DNA of 64,000 bases, from assembly GCF_030253575.1 (NCBI RefSeq), contig NC_080563.1, positions 36,317,001 to 36,381,000 on the forward strand, in the 5' to 3' direction. The notes under the pieces are model-generated. The model made no database searches. It saw nothing but the letters and a program-made list of their open reading frames with translations, and had not been told where the DNA came from. The translations under genes and the position numbers were made by a program. Every line of letters begins with the position of its first letter. The stretch's first letter is position 1. This DNA comes from Rhododendron vialii (lineage: Eukaryota; Streptophyta; Magnoliopsida; Ericales; Ericaceae). Below are positions 31,929 to 44,527 of the stretch, piece after piece.

Positions 31929-32205
31929 TATAGAAAACTCAAGAAATGAACAAATGAATCACAGGAAGAAGAAGAGAGAGAGAAGAGAACAAATCTGAAA
32001 ACTCAATTGTAATCTGTTGTGTGTTGTGTTACAATGCTGAGATGAGTGCTTATGTATTTGCACGACACAATCTCACCAGAATTAGTTACAAGTACAGCTG
32101 TCCTGACAGCTGGCCCAACTAAGTACCCACTAAACCATCTTAACCAAACTAACAACTTGACTAATTACATTTTAACAAATCCCTAACTAATGTGTTCTCT
32201 TTACA
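31929..32205 (-). repeat. Copia 5' LTR
   Basis: 277 bp, matching the 3' LTR at all but one position. It is followed directly by the primer site. Confidence 0.95.
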
Positions 32206-32777
32206 GAAACTCGATCATCATCTTCAAAAGAATAACAAAAAACTTGCATGTAATAGTTTATAGGCTAGGCTTGGACTTGGGGATTGTAGCTTGGCTCGCA
32301 AGTCTGCGCCGATTATCCAGCCAACCAACCAACTGTCTAGCCCGTGTTATTATATGTAAATAAATGTCCATAATTTCCCTTTCGAGACTGCAATTTCTAT
32401 GAAAAACAATTTAACTTTAGCTATCTCAAACTCATATATATTGGAAATTTAGGTTTTTGATTCGGGGAAGAAAGGTTCTCGGGTTGGAGGGAATAAGGTG
32501 GATCAGTCAAGTGAGGGCTCCATTGGATGCGATATGAGTTTTGAGAGTTTTATTTATGGAGGTGATAAGATAGTAAGGAATATTATTTACAGTGTCGGCT
32601 CCGACATTTGGTTCACCAGTTACTTTCATTACTATTCCAATCTCGCTGTCTGTCTTAGCAATTAATGGTCCAGATTTCAAAAGAATTTGTACATGTCCCT
32701 AGAAGAGTTTTTTTTTTTTTTTAAATCCAGATCGTCCAAAAATATTTTGGACGATGAAATTGAGTGTGGTGGGACGG
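32206..32777. other. Short interval between the copia and outer Tat elements
   Basis: Contains the right arm of the possible TIR element (ending about 32530). At 32599 a CAGTGTCGGCTCCGACATTT start resembles the hAT-type element at 9529; its right end was not found. No gene. Confidence 0.45.
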
Positions 32778-33477
32778 TGTTTACACCATAATTTAGTAGT
32801 TTAGTCTAATGTGATCGATTGGGTCAAAATATTACACGTGTCAGCACGTTTTAGACTAATTAATGAAAATGCAATGTGAAGCCTATTAAGGAAAGTCAAG
32901 TGGACTGATCGACGGTTAATATTCAACTCCAGAACACGTTTTAGAGCATGAGTTACATACGGATCGTGGACAGGACAATTAATGCAGGCAGGCAGTTGAA
33001 GTAATTACAACGTTGGGAACATGTGAGATCATGGAGAAGCAACCGCCTCGTAGTTGAGCAAGAATAGGAAGCATGGAAGTAACCACTCAATTCAAATCAA
33101 AGGAGGGAATTCCATCCGATTTGAATTTCAAGTCGAAGACGGCCTATAAATACAAGAATAGAAGATATTTAGAACCCCCACTCAATCGCCCAAAGGCTTC
33201 TACTTTTATCTGTACTTTACATTTCTTGCTCTAAGAGTAGCTTGTAACGTAACTGTCCATTCGATTGTGTTCTCATAGTCGATTGCTTCTACCTCGAGGA
33301 ATAATAAAGTCCATTTTGTTGTTCTTCTTCCATCTTCATTCACTTTATTAAGTTTGCTTTCAGAGAAGTCCTGAAATACGGCAAGGATCCAAACTCCACC
33401 ACCATAAACACCCACATTTCCAGCACGCTCAACAACTCTTAGTCGATTCGTCGACTGCAAGTAAAAATAGATAAACA
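32778..33477 (+). repeat. Outer Tat 5' LTR
   Basis: 700 bp, TGTTTACACCAT...GATAAACA. Core promoter TATAAATA at 33145-33152. Confidence 0.92.
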
Positions 33478-33481
33478 ATTT

Positions 33482-33498
33482 TGGCGCTAGAAGGAGGG
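33482..33498 (+). other. Outer Tat primer-binding site
   Basis: TGGCGCTAGAAGGAGGG, 4 nt after the LTR. TGGCGC starts are usual for Tat-type primer sites; I do not assign the tRNA. Confidence 0.7.
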
Positions 33499-33518
33499 CT
33501 CTTACTAATTTGGAAGTA

Positions 33519-36195
33519 ATGACACTGGCAACAAGAAAGCAAGGCGATCGACCGACAGAGCCTCAGAATGAAGGCTTGGAAGCCCAAAACGATGTGATAC
33601 ATCCTGAACAAAGGATGCCAGAGAATAGCCAAGGAAATGGCTTGAGTGCACCAACGGATATACAGAGCCTTTCCAGGCAGTTGGCACAGGTTTTGTCTAA
33701 CCCAGAAGACGAGGCAGCACAGGAATTGATTACCCTAATGAGAAGGGTAGTTACACCCCCATCTATCATAGATGTGGATGCAAATGGTGTAGTTCATGAA
33801 CAGTTGCAATCTGGTGATTTGACTAGACAGGCTCCTCAACAGGTATACTCAAACCCAGCATTTGACTCAAATTTGAATGTGCATAGTCGACCATTTGTAG
33901 GTCCAACTACTCTACGATCCACAATAAAGCCAACCAGTTTTTATCAGAATGTTCCATCTATATATGAAGTTGGAAACAGTAGTGGGAATGGTCAAAATAA
34001 TGGTCTAAATCCTAGTCAGAATCATCAGAATGGTTTCACAGGAGTCCATGTCATGAACAATGGTCAACATATATACAGCATTGCACAAACTTTGCCAAAT
34101 CATGGCAATTATACATACCACACTATGCCAATAGGGTCAAGTAATGGAAATAGTGGTCAGTACGTTCACAATGTGCCAAATATTGGCAATGGTAACACTC
34201 AGAATGTCCCTCTCGCACAACCTCACGTACCAAATGTTCTTAGAGCCCCAGATCCCATGAATATTAACAGGGCACAAATATTAGAAGTCATCCAAGATGT
34301 GTACGGACCAAGGCTGCGCAGGGTAGAGAAACCTATATTTAGGAAGCCTTACCCACATTAGGTTGACAGTGTGCCTTTACCAAGGGGGTATAAATTACCT
34401 GAGTTATCACTTTTTAGTGGTATGGAAAACCAATCAACAATCGAACATGTAGGCCGGTTTTGCCTGCAGTTAGGCGAACTGGGCTTGGATGATGTTTTTA
34501 AATTGAAATTGTTCCCGCATTCATTAACTAAAACATCATTCACATGGTTCATAAGTTTACCTGCAAATTCTATCCATACGTGGCAAGATATGGAAGAACA
34601 ATTTCATGCGCAATACTTTAGGCACGAACCAGAGGTTTCGATCGCTGATTTGGCTAAGTTAAAACAAAAGCCAAATGAAACAACAAAGCAGTTCTTAACT
34701 AGGTTTAAAAGGCTAAGAAACCAGTGTCACTGTAATGTGCCAGAGACTGAGATAGTTCGAATAGCTTAGGATGGTCTCGAGTTTAATTTCAAGAAGCAGT
34801 TTAATGGATCTAATTTTAAAGATCTGTTTGAACTCTCTATGAGAGCGTCTCAATTTGAAGCTATTCTCCAGGAAGAAGAGCAATTAAAGAATACGTCTTT
34901 GGGAACATATTACCAAGATGTGGAAGGAAATATTGAAATCGATGTAGCACAAGTTGTTGGAAAGACCCCCATAATTTATGACACTATGGTTAAAGCAGAA
35001 AAACCAATGAATATGTCTTCGTCCCAACCCAATAGGCGTGGGGAGCAAGCAAATTATAGACAGTATTCGTTTGACTTAGCACAAGCTGACCAAATATTTG
35101 ATGAACTGTTGAAACAAAAGTTTATCACTTTAAGTCCTAGGCATATTATCCCTTCTGATAAAGATAGAAAAGGAAAAGAATATTGCAAATGGCACAATTC
35201 ATTTAGGCATAATATTAACAATTGTGTTACATTTCGGAATTGTGTACAGGACTTGATCCAGAAAGGGTTGCTTCAATATGCTAAAGGTGACAAGGACCCG
35301 ATGGGTATCGAATCCAACCCTTTTCCAAAGATTGAAGTGAACATGGTGACGGCCAGCCTAGCTAAAAGGTTGGGTTCCAATATTGCAAAACAGAAGCAAG
35401 GAGATGAAGATCAAATGCAGACTGAAGAAGAGTCAGCAAAGTCTCATACCTCCAGGTTCTCAAACAATTACCTCTGTATTAGATGTGAGCATGAAGTCCA
35501 GTATGGAGAAGCAATTATAGCAGAAAAGTGCATTCTCCAAGTCTGGACTAAGGTTGAACACAATGGGGGGAAACGATCTTCAAATATATGTTGGGGCCAA
35601 ACTGATTTATGAAGGAATAGATCCAGGGCTTTTCAACAGAATAGAATCAGAGCATTGCTATGGGTCAGATGATGGACCATTCTTATTCAGAGGACACCAA
35701 GTGGTGCCTGCAAGGCCTGGGGTGCCTTCTTGCCAAGACCTTGAAGCAGCGGGGTACCAATTTCCCAATCGAGGGAGATACCCTAACCAAAGGGATGTTG
35801 GCTTCAGAAGAGGTATTGGACCACGAGGTGGAGGACCTTATGGACGTGGGTGGCACCAACCTAGGATGGTAATACCGCCTAATCATGATCATGAGGATTG
35901 GAGCACACTTAATCACCCAAAATTCCCAGCAGAGGGTTGGTATACCAAAGTATCCAATTCACAGAAAAGAAGGCTTCAAAGGAAATTTGCAGCCAGGGCT
36001 TATGGTGACCCATGGGATCATGTGTTTGAACCAAGAGAGAGATTGGAACCGTCAAAGGTTTCAAACATGGTATGGACCCGAGAACAGGGAGAAACCAGTG
36101 GTCCAAAACAGTCAATTCTCAAGCATGGGGGGCAAAAAGGTAATGCTGCAATTTCTCCCCAGTCGACTGCCAACCAAAGGGTAGGAAAGAGTTGA
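33519..36195 (+). pseudogene. Outer Tat gag, decayed
   Basis: Starts at ATG 33519 after the primer site, with an N/Q/G-rich leader. The retrotransposon gag domain is at about 34371-34840 (TWFISLPANSIHTWQDMEEQF, KQKPNETTKQFLTRF). In-frame stops at 34359-34361 and 34767-34769, with clear homology resuming in the same frame after each, then frameshifts near 35565 and 36190. A C.WH......C segment (35185-35230) is the knuckle-like region of Tat gag. Confidence 0.85.
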
Positions 36196-38138
36196 AGCAG
36201 AGTTTGAAGAAGAAGATGGAGGAATTCCAGAAACTCATGGAAGCAGACGATGATGATCTCTTTGACGAAAGTTCAGAACAGGAAGACCTGATCAAAGATG
36301 CTTCCCCGTCTCCACAGAGATCTGCAACATTTGCTGAAAGTCTGGCCGCAATCCAATTCGGGTCAGTACCTATAAACTATCAGTGTAATATGATTTTAGT
36401 TCTGCCAAAGCAGTTCAAGGCAAAACCAAATCAGCCTATGAACTTGGCAGGTGATGTTGAAGATACCACCCAATCGATTGTAAAAATAATGGATAAAGAG
36501 AAGCATTCTCAGTCACAGCCCATTAACGTCGAGACGGATGAACACGAAAACAGTATCGTAGTTCTTAGAACACTTGATGATGCCTCAATAAGGCATTTAA
36601 GACCACTATATATTAAACTTCATATGAATGGCCAGGCTATCTCAAAAGTGTTGGTTGACAATTGGGCAGTAGTCAATATTTTACCCTCTAGAATGCTGAA
36701 AGTCCTGAACAAAACCAATGACGATTTGAAACCAATAGAAGTTACAGTTGGCAATTTCGCTGGCGGATGTTCTCCTGCTAAGGGGGTCATATCTTTGCAA
36801 CTGCGAATTGGGACTAGGAGGATGAATGCAACGTTTTTTGTAATCGATTCTTCATCTAATTACAATGCCTTACTAGGCAGTAGGGCTGTAAACGAGCCGA
36901 ATCGAGCCGAACATTAGAATACTCAGATTCGTTCGTTAAGTTTTTTAGCGAACTGGAGCTCTAGCCGAACTCAATGAAAATTATGACGAGCCGAACTCGA
37001 ACCGAGCTTGCCCAGGTTTGGGTCGAACTCGAGCTTGTTTACGAGCCTTAACGATTCAATAATATCATATTTTTATGTTCTTATACAGGTCTAAAACTGC
37101 AAATAAAATTTTCATTATGTACATAAATATGTTCATATACATATAAAAAGATAAAAACATATACATAAGTAAATTTTTAGTAATTGTAAACGTTTAGACT
37201 TGTACAAGTTTTAAAATTTTTACTATATAACTATATAAAATCCCCATGATACACATATACCTCAAGTTCGCGAGCTTAATCGAGCCGAATACTGCTGCGT
37301 TCATGTTCGGCTCATTTATGAAACGAGCCTAAAATTGAGGTTCAGGTTCGGTTCATTTAGTAGACGAATCGAACTCGAACGAGCCTTTACCGAGTCGAGC
37401 CTCGAACAGTTCACGAACGGCTCAGTTCATTTACAGCCCTACTAGGCAGGGATTGGATCCATATAAATAGTTGTGTGCCATCTTCTTTGCATCAGGCTTT
37501 GATCTTTCTGAAGCAAGAGGAAACAGCAGGAATGGAGGTCTTTTGGGCAGACCGACATCCATTCAAAGTAGAGACCAACAATATCGAAGCAGATCTCTAC
37601 AACGAACATTTGTGGCCAACAAGGATAGAAGGCTCAGAAGTCAGATCTAATCAAGTTGGGGTAACTGAGAGTCAATTCCTCACATACATTAAGGAAGGAT
37701 TCCAGGAGCTGAGCAAGGATTTTACCAGGCCTAACATTATATCAAGGCCTGCCAAAATTGATCAACAAGTTTTTAATGTTTAGAAACCTATTAGACACAA
37801 GAAGTGAAGAGTTGGCTACTGTTAAAGCCACTTTTAAGAGGTTGTTTTCTTTTTTTGTTGACAGAAAGTTGCAGGCAGATGAGCCTATTTCTTGTAATTG
37901 GGCTGAGTGTGTTTTTGATGATAGCCCACTAAACATGAAAGAGTTAGGATTAGCAGACTTGAAACCAGCACCGGCTAAGCTAGACGATGATGGGGCCCAA
38001 GTGAAGGATCCCACGGAAGAGGTAAACTTGGGAACTCCAGAAGATCCTAAGATCACATATGTAAATGTTATTTTACCTGATGAAATAAAGGAAAAGTTTA
38101 AGTATTTGTTGCGTAAATTTAAAGATTGTTTTGCTTGA
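36192..38138 (+). pseudogene. Outer Tat protease region, broken by a MITE
   Basis: The aspartic protease region reads KVLVDNWAVVNILP near 36650; the usual D-[ST]-G / D-G-G active site is changed to D-N-W, so the enzyme would be dead. About 220 bp on, the frame is split by a hAT-type MITE (36881-37441); protease-like sequence (DWIHINSCVPSSLHQ) resumes right after it. A frameshift follows near 37780. Confidence 0.85.
36881..37441. mobile_element. hAT-type MITE in the outer Tat protease
   Basis: 561 bp beginning TAGGGCTGTAAACGAGC and ending TTTACAGCCCTA, with 8-bp target duplication CTAGGCAG (36873-36880, 37442-37449). Ends and 8-bp duplication fit hAT. The sequence near each end is full of GAGCCGAA/TTCGGCTC words; the middle is AT-rich. 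Removing the element and one duplication copy brings the two protease halves together. Same family as 53802-54227. Confidence 0.92.
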
Positions 38139-40193
38139 AGTTATGATGAAATGCCAGGTTTAGATAGATCTTTAGTCGAGTACAAAATACCTATAAAAGA
38201 GAATTATGTACCTTTTAAACAGGCACCTAGGAGAATGAAGGATGACGTCCTTCCTCAAGTCAAGAAAGAAATGGAACGTTTATTTGAGGCAAAGTTCATT
38301 CGACCGGTCAAATATGCTGAATGGGTCTCAAATGTTGTCCCAGTATTAAAGAAGAATGGGAAAGTTAGAGTTTGCGTCGATTTTAGAGATCTTAATACCG
38401 CATCACCAAAGGATGAATATCCAATGCCTATTGCTGACTTGCTAGTCGATGCAACGGTAGGTTACCAAATGCTGTCCTTCATGGACGGTAATGCTGGTTA
38501 AAATCAAGTATATATAGCTGAAGAAGATACACATAAAACAGCATTTAGATGTCCTGGATACATAGGGACATTCGAATGGGTGGTTATGGCTTTCGGATTG
38601 AAAAACGCAGGAGCAACCTATCAAAGAGTTATGAATTTGATTTTTCATGATTTTTTTACATAAATTCTTGGAAGTTTATATTGATGACGTTGTTGTGAAG
38701 TCGAATTCAGTTGATGAGCACTTACATCATCTTGAACAGACTCTGGAAAGGATGAGGCGTTACAATTTAAAAATGAATTCCTTAAAATGTGCATTTGGTG
38801 TTACAGCAGGAAACTTTTTGGGATTTTTGGTGCATCAAAAAGGGATCGAGATTGATAGAACTAAGGCTGATACTATTTTGAAAGCACAAGCCCCAACCAA
38901 TAAGGAAAAGCTCCAACAGTTCTTGGGAAAGATTAATTCCTTCGAAGGTATATTGCCAATCTATCTGGAAAAATAATGGCATTCTCCCTGTTGCTAAAAT
39001 TGAAGTCAGAACAGGATTTCAGATGGGAACAAGAGCATCAGAAAGCTTTTGATATTTTAAAACAATCATTGGTGACGCCTCCTGTTCTGATGCCTCCAAT
39101 AAATGGAAAACCATTGAAGCCATATATATCAGCAACACACCATTCGATTGCGAGTCTATTAGCTCAGGATAATGAACAAGGCCGAGAGCAATCAATTTAC
39201 TACCTAAGCAGAAGGTTAAATGATTGTGAAGGTAGGTATTCAAGTGTTGAAAAGATTTGTTTGGCATTATATTTTTCAGCAATTAAGTTAAGGCATTACC
39301 ATTTGCCAGCTAGGGTAAAGATCATTTCCCAAACAGATATAATAAAGTACATCTTGTCTAGGCCCATTTTAAGGGGGAGACAGGGGAAGTGGATATTAGC
39401 CCTAATCGAGTATGACTTTGAATACGTGCCTCAAAAGGCAGTAAAAGGACAAGCTTTGGCGGATTTCCTATCTGAGCATCCGAATCTACCTTTGGAAGAG
39501 GATACCTTTGAAGTACATTTTTTGGAGCTTAGACCTTGGAAATTGTCTTTTGATGGTTCAAAAACAGACAATGGAGTTGGGGCAGGTGTTGTCTTGACAT
39601 CTCCAAAAGGAGAAATGTTGCAGTTCTCTTTCCAACTCGATGAGAGTAGAGTTCTGACAAATAATCAAGCAGAATATGAGGCCTTAATCATAGGCTTGGA
39701 GATAGCAAAAGATTTGAATATACGATATCTGAAAGTCTCTGGGGATTCACAATTGATCATTCAACAATTTACAGGGCATTATAAGTGCAATAATCCCTTA
39801 TTGAGTTTGCAGCTTGAAAAAGTTCGACGTCTTGCTCGAAACTTTGATGAGATATGTTTTCAGCATATCCTGAGACTTCAAAATAGTGAAGCCAATCAAA
39901 TGGCTCAAGCAGCTTCAGGAGTTGAAATTCCTGAAGGGGACACGGAGAGAGTACTCAGAACCCAAAAAATGTATTTACCCTTCTCAATGGAGAAGGAAAA
40001 AGATCGATTGGATGTATTGGTAATCGATGTTTCTGATGATTGGATGGTTCCAATAAAAAATTATCTTCTAAATCCTAATGAGAAAGTAGAAAGGATTGTC
40101 AAATGCAGGTCCATCAATTATGTTCTGTTAGGACAGGATTTGTATAGAAGAACTTCTGATGGTCTACTACTGTTGTGTGTTAGCAAAGACTAA
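38139..40193 (+). pseudogene. Outer Tat reverse transcriptase and RNase H, decayed
   Basis: RT: KKNGKVRVCVDFRDLNTAS at about 38353, then an in-frame stop 38499-38501, then AFGLKNAGATYQR; a frameshift in a T-run near 38655; LEVYIDDVVVKS (catalytic DD) near 38670; another shift at about 38970. RNase H1-like part 38976-39480, then an extra archaeal-type RNase H (WKLSFDGSKTDNGVGAG, NNQAEYEALIIGLEIA) at about 39535-39780, typical of Tat/Ogre elements. In-frame stops at 38136-38138 and 40191-40193. Confidence 0.9.
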
Positions 40194-41302
40194 TCGATGA
40201 GAATCATGGGAGAGGTCCATGAAGGAACCTATGGTGCCCACCAAGCTGGTGATAAAATGAGATGGTTAATTAAGAGACACGGGTATTATTGGCCAAACAT
40301 TCGAGCTGATTGCATTCAGTATGCTAAGGGTTGCCAACAATGTCAAAAGCATGGACCTATTCAAAGGATACCTGCTCATCAATTGCAGTCGATTATTAAA
40401 CCTTGGCTGTTCAGAGGTTGGGCAATCGATATGATAGGAGAAATCCACCCAGCATCTTCGTTGCAGCATCAATTTGTTATAGTAGCAACTGATTATTTCA
40501 CAAAATGGACAGAGGCAATACCTTTGAAAGGTGTTTCACAGAAACAAGTGATTGATTTTATTGAAGAATATCTTTTATGTAGATTTGGGATTCCTGAAAC
40601 CATTACTGTTGATCAGGCGTCTATATTCAATGGTAGGGAAGTTGTCCAGTATGGACAAAAATATGGAATACAGATTTTGAATTGTACTCTGTACTATGCC
40701 TAAGCTAATGGGCAAGTCGAATCGGCTAACAAAGTTATAAAGAATACCTTGGCAAAGGTAATCAATGATAACCCAAGAGAATGGCATGATCTGTTGCCCA
40801 GAGTTTTGTGGGCATATAGAACATCACAAAGAGAGAGTACTAGGGTAACTCCGTTCGAATTAGTTTACGGGCACGCAGCGGTTTTGCCAGTCGAAATTAA
40901 TGTTCAGTCTTTAAGGGTGGCACGTCAATATGACCCAGATTTGCAATATGAAGAAGCAATGTTTTTGGACATCGATGGGTTGGAAGAAAAAAGGTTGCAT
41001 GCCTTAAACCAAATTCAAGCCCAAAAGAAAAGAGTAGAAAGGGCTTACAACAAAAGAGTGAAACAAAATCTTTTGCAGTTGGAGACTTAGTTTGGAAAAC
41101 AATTCTCCCAATCGATTCAAAAAGGAAGAAGGGAAGATTTGGGAAATGGTCTCCCAATTGGGAAGGCCCTTTCCGTATTGCTCAAATCTTACGAGGAGGT
41201 GCATATCATTTAGCATCAATTGAAGAAGTTCTTCACGAAAGAACCATTAATGGAAAATATTTGAAGCATTATTTTCCATCCATGTCGGAGAACGTGAGTT
41301 AA
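40194..41302 (+). pseudogene. Outer Tat integrase, decayed
   Basis: HHCC zinc region (H.GTYGAHQAGDKM...C.QC near 40215-40350), catalytic core with WAIDMIGEI, VATDYFTKWTEAIP and TVDQASIFNG, in-frame stop 40701-40703, then ANGQVES.NK, the third catalytic Glu region. A frameshift near 41070 precedes a basic C-terminal part ending near 41300. All integrase parts are present, unlike the inner element. Confidence 0.9.
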
Positions 41303-41568
41303 AACAAAAATATTCCATTTCATGATCAAAAGCTGCCCATGGGTAGGGCAGCATTACAAAAGGTAGTCCAAACAAAAAACAAAAGATCCCAAGAAGGATC
41401 TAACAAAAAAAGGAAAAGATCCCAAGAAGGATCTAACAGAACAAAAAAGGGAACCCAAAGTAGAAACCCAAAAAGAAAAGACCCCTGTGGGGACCAACCT
41501 ACGAAAAGAAAAGATCTCAAGTGAGATCTAAAAAAAAAACACACCAGGACTCCCCCACAAAAGAAGGC

Positions 41569-41874
41569 CTATTCTTTAGGCCATTCTTTCCACTGACCAG
41601 AGGTGCCAGCCATGGAGGACCTGATGTCAGCAGGATCGATCGGAGGAGGCTTGTAGTCGATGGTGTCCCAATTGGCCACCACAAGTTTGATGGCAGACTC
41701 CATCTTTTCCAGTCGAAGCGCCATGCCCTCCACTCGATCGTGGATAGCCTGAATCCTTCGTTTGCACTCATTGTGGTCTTCCATGAGTGCCCACGAGAGT
41801 TCAGTGGCCAGTTGCTTGATGTGAGCAGGAGTGATTTGTGTAGAAAAAGGAGTAGAGGAGATGTTGTTAACCAT
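41569..41874 (-). CDS. Small opposite-strand coiled-coil protein of the outer Tat element
   Basis: A 101-aa frame from ATG 41872-41874: MVNNISSTPFSTQITPAH, then a Lys/Glu/Arg-rich heptad-like stretch (about 24-65) that could form a coiled coil, ending TSGQWKEWPKE. A TATA box (TATAAATA on the minus strand, 41916-41923) lies about 42 bp upstream of the ATG. It lies between pol and the PMD gene, on the opposite strand to pol. I do not know the family. The frame is intact although gag-pol around it is broken, but it is short, so chance preservation is possible. Confidence 0.45.
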   Translation of the reverse strand: MVNNISSTPFSTQITPAHIKQLATELSWALMEDHNECKRRIQAIHDRVEGMALRLEKMESAIKLVVANWDTIDYKPPPIDPADIRSSMAGTSGQWKEWPKE

Positions 41875-41915
41875 AGCGTAGAAACACAAGTGCTTGAGCT
41901 TATTCTCAGTGGTGG

Positions 41916-41923
41916 TATTTATA
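41916..41923 (-). promoter_or_regulatory. TATA box of the small opposite-strand gene
   Basis: Minus strand TATAAATA in the context GGTCTATAAATACC, well placed before ATG 41874. Confidence 0.5.
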
Positions 41924-43506
41924 GACCAAGGAAGATCTAAAGACGTGGGTCGTGGACAGTTTTCCCGAGGTAAAATTAAGAGACGTGACAGTTGATAGGT
42001 TAGTGGGCTATCAATTGTTGTTTCCCAAAGTAAGGCGGCTGAATTACTGCAGCACGGCATCATTTGCTGTATTTAACCGTCATTTATTACTGTGCATGTT
42101 CCCTAAAAGTAGAAGGGAAACGTCACCATGAATCATGATGTGGTGTTGCCATGATTATAGGCGCCCACGATCCAGATATATAGGGATCAAGGGTTTTGAT
42201 CGTGTGGCTTGCTTGCATCACGTTTGTAAGTAAAGTGGGATATGAACCAATCATGCAATTTGAATATTTATGTGAGTTTAGTCCTTAATTCAAACATGTG
42301 GGTTTATTCCTTATCTAAATATTGACAAAGTTTTGTTAAAAGGAAAGCCATTCCAAACAAGAAGTAAGAAAAGGGCTATGGAAGGCCTAGCACTCGTTCA
42401 ATTGCCATTCATAATTTTTGGCATGTCACCTGCTGATAGGTAAGCTGATAGGAAATAAACAAACAGTACTTGCAATTTTGTACTGACAAAACCAGTCAAT
42501 GACTATAAAACTAAAGTCACTCATGAAGAAAGGAGGATTTAAAAGCCTCCCATTTAATAACCAATTCATCACATTTTATCATGTTCCTCTGCAAGTCCTC
42601 ACGAGCGGCAGAAACATGAACTGAAACTCCTTTCCCTTCCTCTGCTAAGTGTTTGAAGTCCTTGTCAAGTTGGCTCGCTGTTACCAGAAGATGTTCTTTC
42701 TCAGTTTGCAGTTGGCCCAGTCGATGTAACAATTCTCGTTCCTCCTGATCAATGGCCACAAGTCTCGACTTCAAAGTCGAAGCATCAGTATGCATAGTCG
42801 ATAACTTCACCGTCAGGTTGGAGAGGTTACTAATCAACTCCTGTTTTTGACTTATCTATTTCCGGTAATACCGGAAAAGACTAATGTTATCACCCAATGA
42901 TGATGCATAGTTTTCCAAAATGATCTGTTCCCTGAGAGGGAAGACATGCCTTTGAGATAAGGATTCAACACAGGCACTAAATTCTGCAGACTTCACTGTC
43001 ATCAACTCCTCAAAAGGAAGTTTTAGAAAATCAAAAAAAACTTGAATTTCTTGTTGAGTTTCTGCACTGAATTGGAGGAAAAAGAAAGAGCTGCTGGATT
43101 CAGAGACCTCAGTTAAAGATCGAAAGGCTTGAGAAGTTGATTCTATTTCTTCCATCAGATGGTCCAATGAATCACTTGAAGACTTAACCTGAGTCGAATC
43201 CTCCATGCCTACAGGGTTTGCTGCAGCCTTGTTCACTGAACGGGGAGATGTGTTTAAAGCAAGGACCATTGGAATGCTTGCAGGGATTATACCTGCTGGT
43301 GATATGATTTGATTACTAGAGGGGTCACCAGAAGGACTGGAGGCCACATCCTCTGCACCTTGTCCACTTCCTTTGGTAGGACTGGTTTGGGCAATGTGGG
43401 CAATTTGGACAGGACCCTCTGTTGGTCCTTTCTTTTCCAATTCTTTTTCGATTGGTGCTGGTGGAGCCTCTAGAGTAGGCACATCCGCCATCCGAGGAGA
43501 AGCCAT

Positions 43507-44478
43507 TGTAGGGAGGTATTCCCGAGCAGATACATTTAGTTACCAAACACGTGATGTTTGGGAACACGAGGTAAATACGACTGGACTTATCGCCGGGCAG
43601 TTCGGTGAACAGCGATATGGACCAGTGATATGAGAAGTCATGGCTATAAATAGACTGTTCGGTTATGATACAGCCGAACAGATGATGTAAAGAACCTAGC
43701 ATGTGATACGAGTAATCACGGGTTGAAAGCAATGCAATCGATATCTGAATAAATGGTACGTGGGACCATAGTTTGAATATAGACAGGACAGTCATCATGC
43801 TAAACAAGTGTTCGGCAATATGGACCAGTGACATGAGAAGTCAATAGTCCAGGGAGGTTGTACGGGCTCAAGGACCAGTTACATGTGAGTTAACTGGTCC
43901 AAGCCGTCTGTTCGGCTATGAGACGGCCGAACAAAGATGGAACTCCAATCGAGAGTAGGAGCAGAGAGAATACTCTGGAAGATTCCAGAATAGTCATGTC
44001 TCATATAGGGATAAAGATCCCAAGAATATAGGATCTGAGAAAGATACCCAACGAGTATGGGATGTTCGGCTCTTAAAGGAAAAGAATCCTAAAAGGACTC
44101 TTTTCCATAAACTGATAAAGGAAACGAGACTCCTTGATATCCTGGGTTTCCTATACGAGTTAGGAATCCTATGGCAATAAGGATGCTTGGACAGCAAGCA
44201 TCCATAAATCTATAAATATGAGGAAAACCTAGAGGTAAAAGGTACGCAATACGTTGCATTATTATTGCTTTCCTACTGATAATTAGGGTTTAACTGCTAG
44301 TACGTGATACTAACAAAGGCATCGGAGGGCCTTTGCCACGAGAGGCAAAGGTGCACTCACCCCCTGTCTATTTTGCAGATTAGGGTTCAGACGTCGAGCT
44401 AGGGTTCCGGTGAAGAGGCACGAATAAGCCGTTGCAATCCAGTTGATCCGAAGCGTCAATTGTTTTCATCCCCCTACA
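43507..44478 (+). repeat. Inner Tat 5' LTR
   Basis: 972 bp, TGTAGGGAGGTATT...CCCCCTACA. Two TATAAATA boxes (43645, 44211); the second, about 270 bp before the LTR end, is the likelier core promoter. Contains one copy of the palindromic motif (AGTACGTGATACT, about 44299-44311) that is amplified after pol. Confidence 0.94.
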
Positions 44479-44480
44479 AT

Positions 44481-44498
44481 TGGCGCCGTCTGTGGGAA
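44481..44498 (+). other. Inner Tat primer-binding site
   Basis: TGGCGCCGTCTGTGGGAA, 2 nt after the LTR; a common start of Tat-like primer sites. Confidence 0.75.
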
Positions 44499-44527
44499 AC
44501 GAAAGAATTCCCTTTTGAAATACGACC

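Larger units (their letters stand above)
26841..32205 (-). mobile_element. Complete Ty1/copia LTR retrotransposon
   Basis: 5365 bp on the minus strand: two 277-bp LTRs (31929-32205 as 5' LTR, 26841-27117 as 3' LTR), a tRNA-Met type primer site directly next to the 5' LTR, one uninterrupted gag-pol ORF, a purine tract and the exact 5-bp target duplication GAAAC (26836-26840, 32206-32210). The LTRs differ at one position seen (A/G in CTGACARCTGG), so the insertion is recent and the element may still be active. Confidence 0.95.
26683..32530. mobile_element. Possible small TIR element split by the copia insertion
   Basis: GACTGATCCACCTCATT (about 26700) on the left and AATAAGGTGGATCAGTC (about 32493) on the right are inverted copies within arms of about 30 bp, and sit at both sides of the copia element. 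Without copia they would be about 470 bp apart. I could not define a target duplication. Confidence 0.4.

Noticed and set aside
43325..43834. 169-codon minus-strand frame, repeated at 52643-53026
   Set aside because: It lies in the inner Tat LTR and appears twice only because the LTR does; no protein similarity.
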